Below are positions 26,501 to 35,500 of a stretch of 64,000 bases of DNA, in pieces; position 1 is the first letter of the stretch; each line of letters opens with the position of its first letter. The stretch is from Cylicocyclus nassatus. Lineage: Eukaryota > Nematoda > Chromadorea > Rhabditida > Strongylidae. Location: assembly GCA_958299035.1 (NCBI GenBank), contig CATQJL010000316.1:35095441-35159440 (forward strand), read 5' to 3'. Both the position numbers and the translations under genes were made by a program. The notes under the pieces were generated by a model. That model was given only the letters and a program-made list of their open reading frames with translations, was not told the origin of the DNA and ran no database searches.

Positions 26501-29500
26501 TTGCAAGGAACATCTGTGTTCATAAAGGCATGATTATGTGTGTGTCCCATGAGGGCAAGAAAGTTTTTGAATCTAGATCATATATGGATGTGTTGAGGTT
26601 TAAAATGCCTTCTAGGCACTAAAGGTCTCAGATGTTTTTTTCGGAATCCGGATGGCGACGGAACGGTTCTTTAAAAGTTCTCAATTTTTAGTCCTAGATC
26701 TCTGCAAAGCTATTGATCTGAAATTACTTGTTGGAAATAGAAACAACTTGTTTGCTAAGTTTAAAACAAAAATGCTACATTTTTTGAGTGTGAGGGTGAT
26801 CACTGCTACTGGTATCGTTTGTGATTCAAATTATCCCCAATTTTTTTCAGCCCCGTGAAATTCTCAAACTGTTTATAATATCACTTGTCCAAAAAAATGA
26901 TGCAATATTTCCAAGGGTACTTTCTAAGAATAATCCCTGCCAGAAACTTTGATCTCTGGAAAATCTTCTCTGTGTTAATCGTCCAAATAGTCGTTTTTCT
27001 TGTACATCCAGAGTGACAGCGTTTCGGTATGAGAAAATAGGTCCAAAAGCCAATTACTACTTTTTTTCAAGTTTTCAGAAATGAAGGTAGGATGTGGGGC
27101 AGACGGATTTTTTATTGGCGCTTTTAGAAGCGCTAGGTAGTTCTGAAAGTCTTATGTCATTGTCGCGGCGATGAGCAGTGGGTTTCAGATTGCGAGTGAT
27201 TTATGGTAGCTGCGCTTACGTCCATTGCAAAGTCAGTCTGAAGCAAGGAAGCTTTCGGGAAAATAGGGGGGGGGGGAAAGAGAGTATCTTATGACGGAAT
27301 TTCGTGTTTAAAAGGTAATAGATTCAGAGATTGTAGATCATGAGATGTAGTAGATTCATCTAAATCGCAAGATCTTAAATATGTTTGAATCGTAGATATT
27401 CTCAGATTATATTGGGGTTATACAATTTCGATCTCAATTGTCATATCTCGACTAGGCTCAAAATGATGCGAGCGAATCATATACCTAATTTGAGTAAAAA
27501 AAAATACTTGTCAAATCTCCAAATCTGCAAGCTTTAAATAAGCTGTAATCAATAGTCCTAGCAAGAACTTCAAAATCAAAGTTGATCACAATCTGTGGCG
27601 TATTTAGAAGCTTAGTCTAAATGCTGTATAGATTTTTCTTCCGGGTACGAGCTAATTCAAAAACGTGAAGTTTCGCGGCATTTTTCGCCACATTTTGAGG
27701 TCTCTGCTATGACTGAAAAATCTTACGTTTGATTGACACTTTCCTAAATCTTGCAAATCGAGTGAACATCTTTTTTCTCTCAAATTAGGACCTTGACGAT
27801 TTTAGAACGACAGGTGTCAACTTCTATAAATAATAAATCATAGTCATGTTTGAGACGGGTTCTGGAGATTTTCTTTCTCTAGAATATGATGAGTGCAAAG
27901 GGTTTTAAAAGCACATGTCAAGTGCATTAGGGATTTAGCATCCTGAAACCCGGTACATTTTTCTCCTTTGCACTTTGATTCTGTTCTTTCCACATAACCA
28001 TGAAATCACGTACGGCTCGTTTGTTATGAAATGGGTGTAAGAACGTTGACAGTGATTGAACAGGCAATCATCTTCATATGTGGAACCATCAATTTTTTCG
28101 GACGGTAGTAGAATAGACAATCTGTGTGTGCAGTTTGAATATGAGATGAGTCGAATTTCGCTTGCACACTAGCAGTCAGCAAAAGTGCAACGGCAGAAAA
28201 AACGGTTGTGTGGGCGTTTTGAGATTTATGACGATGAAGTGAAGGTCATTTGCAATTTGGTGGTGTAACGTGGAGCTGCTAAAAGGGGTGCTGTTATCTG
28301 GTGGAAAGGGATTTGATATACAGACAAGCTATTGTAAAATATGATAAAACCCGATATCAAAGGCTATGCAGGCAAATGTAAGTATCTGAATCTATGGAAA
28401 CGTGAGGGGTCCCAGCAAAGTCATAGCCCAAGTGGCAGCACATATTATCCACACGTGTCCGAAAAATTCAACTTGGAACTCCCTCCCATACCGTACTTCT
28501 TTCGGGCAGTTAGTGGCCGAGTACGGTATTGGGTGAGAGATGAGTTACGTCTCTCTCGAATCAAAGCTTTAAAGTTAGTTGACTCTCTTCAATAAGTTTC
28601 CTGGTAAGAACCCAATATATTCACTTGTACACTGCTTTTGTGCTTCTGTTTCATGCAAGAATTACCGAATTTGATATGAGCGCGACGCAAAAAATTGTTA
28701 TTCACCGTCGCATCGTTCTTGTTCAAGCTTCATATTTTCCAAAAGTAATTTTTGCTGGGCATGACGAATCTATTGATAAGTCCCACCGGTTCTGCTGCTA
28801 GGAAAGCTAGCAGTCCATATGTTGCGGTGGGGAGCGTGTCCTACCATATACCTACCGTAATCTGATGGCAGTAGCTGGCCGAATATGGAGGCGGGAAGGG
28901 AGGAGGGGCTGTTTTCTTATATGAGGTACAGAATTGTGTTTACTGTAAATTATCAGGGTATTTTTGTATTGAACACCCCCCCCCCCCTCCCAGAAAAATC
29001 CAAGTAGTACCACTGCCTGATAGTAAGTATCAGCTGATAGTCAGTCATGATATTAATGTAGGATATTTAGAGATTTGTTGTCGTTAGCTGAGTATTGGAA
29101 ATAAAAATATCTCTTCTCGAAGAATTCACAAGAAACGGTCTAAAGTGCTGTCTTTTTTCTTATTGCGGAAAATTGGAGCAATGTAATTTAGAATTTACTG
29201 TATTCATTTTGAGAATTCGAATTTCCCACGTAGTTGGAAACAGTTTTAATATCGGGTACGCGCATGTTGTGATTTCACCTTGTCAAAAGTGGGCGAGTTG
29301 GCGGAGGAGAGGGGGGAAATGTCCAGGCTTGAACCGTTGACATAAGTGCAAAACATTGGAATGTGCCCATGGTGCAATCGCTAGCAATAAATTCCCTGTG
29401 CAGATGTTAAATTGGTCATAGAGCATGGATCTGCACTCTCAAAATAAGCTGAACTTGCAGCAAGTTCAAGCACTCTTCCGGAATTTATGTGCAATTGCAC

Positions 29501-32500
29501 TATGCAGCGTATTTTGTGCGATTGCATCTAAAAGCTGGAGTTTGTCTTGGACTCACACTATTAAGTCAGGGCTTTTTCTACCAAAAATTTATGAATCGTA
29601 GGTTTATAGAAAGATTGCAGAGGTCTGAATGACCTTGCCTACGCATCAGTCTGAGTCGTATGCGGTGTAGTGATTGTGTTTTGATGTATACTGCACACAT
29701 CAGTATGCCATAAACATGGATTAGTGGATTTGTTCGCAGCGTTTCCGCCGACGAAATGGCGGTAAGCCCCCGCTTGCCGCAGATGCAAGTGTCGGGTCGT
29801 AAATGTGAGCAAGCGAACTGAGGGTGTTATCGATAGACAGGAGGGGGAAGGGGAAGGTTTGAAAAGAAGATCGAGGAAGCAACTGAATTTGGGCTTTTGG
29901 GCAAAATTTTTGAAGAAAAACGAGGAAATAAGAACAAATAATTGAGAAAGGACTTCTACACGTTCAAAGGCGGTGCTGGGGTGAATGGTGGTTGGTGCTT
30001 AGATTTCGTGTGGAGACTAAAAGGCAGCTTCTGCTGACCTGTTGCTTGAGAGACAGCTCATATTGTTCGTTTGTGAGCGAAAACAATCGACTATAAAATC
30101 CAGCCCAGAGCGTACTATTTAGCTTTTGACTACGGTACTGGGCGAGACCTTAGGGTCGAATTTCTGGGCGCTGGATAAACTATATGAGCTGGCGTTTGAG
30201 CAGTAGATTGGTTAAGTGTTCCCACTCGGTGTCCACACAACAAGTTTCGAAAGTGAGATTCTGAACATTGTCTTGACGAATTTTCAAAGCACATCCTTCT
30301 GTTGTTGAATTCTCAAGCCTGACTTCGATGCAGTCAAATCCATGCATACATTTGATTTGCGCGAACACCGTGCCAGACAGCCAATGCCCTTTTCCGTCAT
30401 TCATCCTCCATGCACGTCGTTGTAGGCCGCCCTGTAATTAACTTAGGTGGGGGATAGGCGCATTCGCACGAAACAGATTGTCATCTTAATAGGCATAGTA
30501 CCGCACATATGGTTTTTAGTGGATCGATAAATTCCTTGCGAATGAGAGGAGACATGTGTTCGTAACTTTGAAGGGCAGTTGTGCAAAGTTTACTTTAGCA
30601 GATGCATTGCTCATCGAAGTGCGATAGAAGTACGCAAACCGGAAGTATCAGTTGATAAACAGTTGACGGGAGCTAAATGTGAATGAAGAAGTGCATGATA
30701 CGGGCAGTTTATTCGAATGTTATTGCTATAGGTTAATGGACTTTGTTTATAATGTCCATTAGCTCAGGGATGGGAAAACTTTGCAATGCTGGAATGCTTG
30801 GATGGAATGACTCTATTTTGGATGAAAAATTAGTGGAGATTTGGGAGCCAGCGATGTGGGTATAATGCCCTTATTTATGAACAGAATCGTTAGGGTGAAT
30901 TATGGGCTTTTCGAGCCCCAAATGGAAAAAAGAATGCTGTCCAATGTGGTGTTCTCCTTCGAAGGGGAGGCGAGATTTTATTGGAATCGATGATTTCAAC
31001 TTCCTGATTTGAGCATAGATGACGCCGACTGCTCCATAAGGCAGTGGATGAAGAGTCGAAAATTTGTTGGGTAAATAATGTTTGCTCGTAAAATTCATGA
31101 AATTCCGTACTTTTCATATCTTTTTTCATAAGTCGTGACTTTCTTCTGCCTCGTGGTGCTGCTTAGGGCCAAATCTTTCAAAACTTTCGTATTATGAGGC
31201 ACGTGGAACCTGACCAGGTTTTATCGTCGGTAGTGTTGGAGGTCACTTGTCAGCTGATTTGCAAGGCGACGAGATTGTGACCGTGATGAATCAAGCGGTA
31301 AAGTCTATAGGGCACAAGACTGACTATTTGTTAGATAACAGTCTTGCTCAAAGCGTCTCACTGAAGATTTTTTTCATTTTTTGTTATCAATTTTGAAAAT
31401 TTCAGACGTGACAGTTGGACCCAACATGCCGCTTGCTCTGCTTGGCAACAACTTGTTGATGATACGAAAGGCGAGGCTCAGCAAAGACAGGCATGTTTTG
31501 AGAAACAATTGGGTTTTTATTCTTCTTCTTGATTTCACGCTTTACATTTTTAGATTCTTGCCGAATTGTACACTAAACATATCACTGCAAGCATCAGTTC
31601 AAGATGCGAAGATCTAGGAAAGATCAGCAAGAGGGTGGGTTTTTCTTTTCAGTAACAATATTATTTGCAATTTATTTGTTTTAATTTCTTATTCTATTCA
31701 TTGAAGATAAATCCTCTGTTTTGATCACAAAAACATTCATTTGGTAAAGTTGTTTTTTAGTGCCGCGAAATCGGTGCACTTTCTCATAGTGAAATCAATC
31801 GGGTATTGACGGAATTACATACTGCTATGAAGACATATCAGGTAAGAGGATTGCACCCTCTTTTTATGATTTTATTTTATGCTACGTTGCCTTCGTTTTT
31901 TGGTCCGAAAATTTTTTACATTTATTTTTTCTTCTGATTTTTTTTTGTGTTTTCTAGTGTTAGTATTGTAGCTTTGTTATTCGGAGTTGGCTGCAGTGGA
32001 AAGGAAGCTAAGAATAGCCGAGGAAGAAAAACGACGGTACGAAGAAGCAAATCCAGGAAAAGCTGAGGGAACGCGCAAATATCGTAATCTCTGCAAGTAT
32101 TTGAAAAAGGTCAGATTTACTCTATTTTAGCTTAGTTTTCTTAGCGCACTTTTTATGGCGTTTTTTCTCATTACGGTATCTCTTTGTACAGTCTACAAGT
32201 TTAGAGAGAAGACAAATACGAAGCAGTTCATTCAAAATGCACAAAAGGACGAAACGAGTATCTCATGTGTATTCGAGCTGCAAATGCCGCGTTACATAGG
32301 TATTTTGTAAATTTGCCCTATATTTTTTACAGGTGTTTGAAGGTTTTTTGATTTCTCATCCTCTGTTTTTCATTATTGAACAGTGCTGTAGCGATGTTTG
32401 CATTTTTTTCCGTCTGCTTGATTGCTTTATTTTTTTCCAGATTCTTCGCAGAAGATCTCAGTTATCTTATCGACTGCACGGATCTTGGCATGGATTATTG

Positions 32501-35500
32501 GACCAGAGCACTCCTAGGTAAGAAACAACTTCTATTTTATTTTTCAATCACCCCTATTCACCTTTTATGCTTTCTTCAACCTCTTTTTGCAGCATTTTTT
32601 TGGCAGCAATTGGAGCTCATAGGAGTTTCATGCTTTATTTAGCGCTAAAGTGCAAGCTATTATGAACACTTTTGCGTAAAATCTTCTGCCGGAATAGCTA
32701 TGTTCAGTTCATTTCCTTTGCGCTACAATCGCAGAAAATCGAAAGGACAAGTCTATTACTGCGCGACCGGATATCTGCATAGAAAATTACCTTCCTCGCT
32801 TCTTCTTTTTTGTGTTATATAAAGGGTGCAGATTCATTAGCATCTGCACTTTTATGCTTCACTTGCACTTCTGCACACGAAAACTGCGATAATATCCATC
32901 TTATAGGCCAAGTTGTTGAAGTTCGTAAACGTCTTGCACAAAGGGAGATGGATAACTTGGCCGAACTCGGCACATTAAGATCGGCGATTGACGCAAAGGC
33001 AGACAAACAACGATTTTTCGAGGCTCATCATGCTACTTTCATGTTGCCGAAACAGTTCGAATTCAGGTAATCGAAGCTCTAATTGCCGTCGATTTCAGTT
33101 TATTGTGCTGATTGATGCATGGTGCATGAGAGCCGGCTGTAATTGCGGAGCGGTGTTTTACATTGAATTTATAGACCTCAGTTGGGCGACTGCGTTTGCA
33201 CTGTATCCGCAGAAAAAGGGATCGCCGCGGAATTAGTGCAACGACAGAAGCAGATTGAGAAACGACTGGAGGGACTGAGATTTGAAAGCGACGAGGTGAG
33301 AATTTTTTCTTTTTTAAACGAGGTGATGATAAGATTGCTAAAATCGTATTTGGGGAAAGCTGAAGGGATTGTCGTTTTGACATTGTGGCGAACATTATTC
33401 CCTGATTGTAGAATCTTTTACAAAAGGATAAAGGAAATTTTGTGCTTATATAGAGATTGACTTTGTCGGCGCCGCCGCAGTTGTCGCATCTTATTCATTG
33501 TTGCGCCAAGGAACAGCAATGCAAACTGTACAGTCTTTTTCAACCCGGAATAGGCGAAACATTCCAAGTGGAGCAGCACGTCTGCACCGTCACTGGCTCA
33601 GTGAGATGGATTGAATGAAGAGACGCAGACTGCAAAGCGGCGCGAATCGTTGCGAAGCGGTTCGCGCCAGTCCGATTTCCACCTAAACTGAGTTGAAACT
33701 TACTATAGCTGTGAAATGGTTCGACTTGCCGCTTATTGCTTTCCGCTTATCCAATCTAGGACAAATAGTGTAGAACTAAGCATGCTCAAACTTCTCATAA
33801 TAGGATTTGCAGAAAGTTAATAAAGACTTTCACTAGTTCAACATTCTCGCGTGGAGAAAGCTCTGCTATCTGGCTTATGCTAATTTTCGCTTTTTTGACA
33901 CTTCTAAAAAAGTTCTGACCTCTTCCCGTGATAATCTCTTCATATGACCTTGTCCCAGTTATCTGCAACTAATCGCTGTTAATGCCGGCTATTCAAGTTC
34001 AAAATGAGGGCGTTTGTCCAAATAATGGGATAGTGTTGATGTAGGGAGATAATCATTTCTGATGCGCAATTGCACAGATATTCAGTGACTCGTCATGAGT
34101 TTGCATTATTCTGCAGAGGGAACTTTCTTTTATCCTAGACTTTGGAATCGCGTTGCGATTTTGTCCGTAAAGTATAGTATATGGAGATGATCCGGCATTT
34201 ATTAATATAAAAAAATACTGTGAGGATTACGGTAGGCGTAGCATTTGTAGTCACGAGCAGGATCCGCTTGGAGTTCGTAGGAGTCAGAGGAAATTTTCCG
34301 TCCCTTGCACACGTACATGCCTTATTAGAGGAAGCATTTGGAACACTTTAGGGATTGATAACAGCTATTTGCTGTTCGAAAAGTCTTTAATTCTTTCAGA
34401 AAAACAGCTTAAGTGTAGCTGTACTTCATGAAAATCGAATGAGAAGCACCAAATTTAGGTATGGAAGAGCTTGGAAGCCTCCGATCGTCAACTTCTCCAA
34501 ATGTATAATAATGACTTCAAAGAGAAGGAAGAACCCAATAAATGGCGGCAAGACGTTTTGGTTACTTACCAATACTATCTTAAGGTTGGTTGTTTACAGC
34601 ACTGATTGCAAAATTTACCTCGAGAAATCTGTTTGCAGAAATTCGAGTATTTCTTATTGAATGGTAATCTCATTGAACGACTCGAGGCTAGGAGTAAAGC
34701 CATTTCCGAAGCATTGTCAAGAGCATCCGGGATGAACTCCAGTAACAGTATGACACTGGGATCAGAGGAGAGAACTCGACGACGGCCGAAAAGAATTGGC
34801 GCGGCCGGCATGAATGAGATGAAACCGAGGCCGAAATTGTTCGGTAGGCTTTCTTTTTTGAATATTTACCTTTTAGTTTTACTAGTTTCGTTTGTCGGTT
34901 TAGGTGGAAGCCTAGATGAATACGTTGAGGCAACGGGTGAAGCGATTCCACTGGTGGTGGTATCAGCCATCGGCTATCTGTCGAGGTACTCGCTTCGGAA
35001 TCAAGGCTTATTCCGAGTCAGTGGCTCGCAGTCCGAGATTAACAGATTCAAAGAAGCATATGAGAGAGGTAAGATATGTTACAGAACATTTTTTTACTCT
35101 CGATTCTTTGTTTGGCATCAGTTTGTGATTTTTTCGATATTTTTTGGTTTGCCAGTTTTTTGCGTCAATTCAAATTTTATTTTATCGTTTTCTAATGGTT
35201 TTTGGAATAGTTGCCCATTGTCGGTTTAGGCGATGATGCATTCGCTGACCTAACAGATGGTAGTGAATCGAACTCAGTAGCAGGAGTTCTAAAGCTATAT
35301 CTGAGGGAACTGCGGGAGCCTCTGTTTCCCATTTTCCTCTTTGATCAGTTCACCGACTGCGCTAAAGCCGATTCTTCACAAGAATTTGTGAGGAAGGTAA
35401 GAGGATTGTACAGTACATTTATGAGTTTTTCATTCGTCTTCAACTCATTCAGTATCCGATTGTTTTTTTAGGCGCGAGAACTGATTGAGAAGCTGCCAGT

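Noticed and set aside
31491..31514. GT donor 24 nt downstream as the main splice site
   Set aside because: It would insert eight residues in a helix whose spacing is conserved; the GC donor preserves it. Kept only as a possible variant.
33063..33395. 110-codon - strand frame
   Set aside because: Antisense shadow of srgp-1 exons 10-11.
34439..34660. Frame starting MRSTKFRYGR as an exon
   Set aside because: The conserved peptide (VWKSLEASDRQ) is in another frame and begins after the TTTAG at 34458.
34606..35229. 207-codon open frame on the + strand
   Set aside because: It is a read-through of two srgp-1 exons and their introns; splice sites at 34843/34904 and 35068/35230 restore the family sequence.
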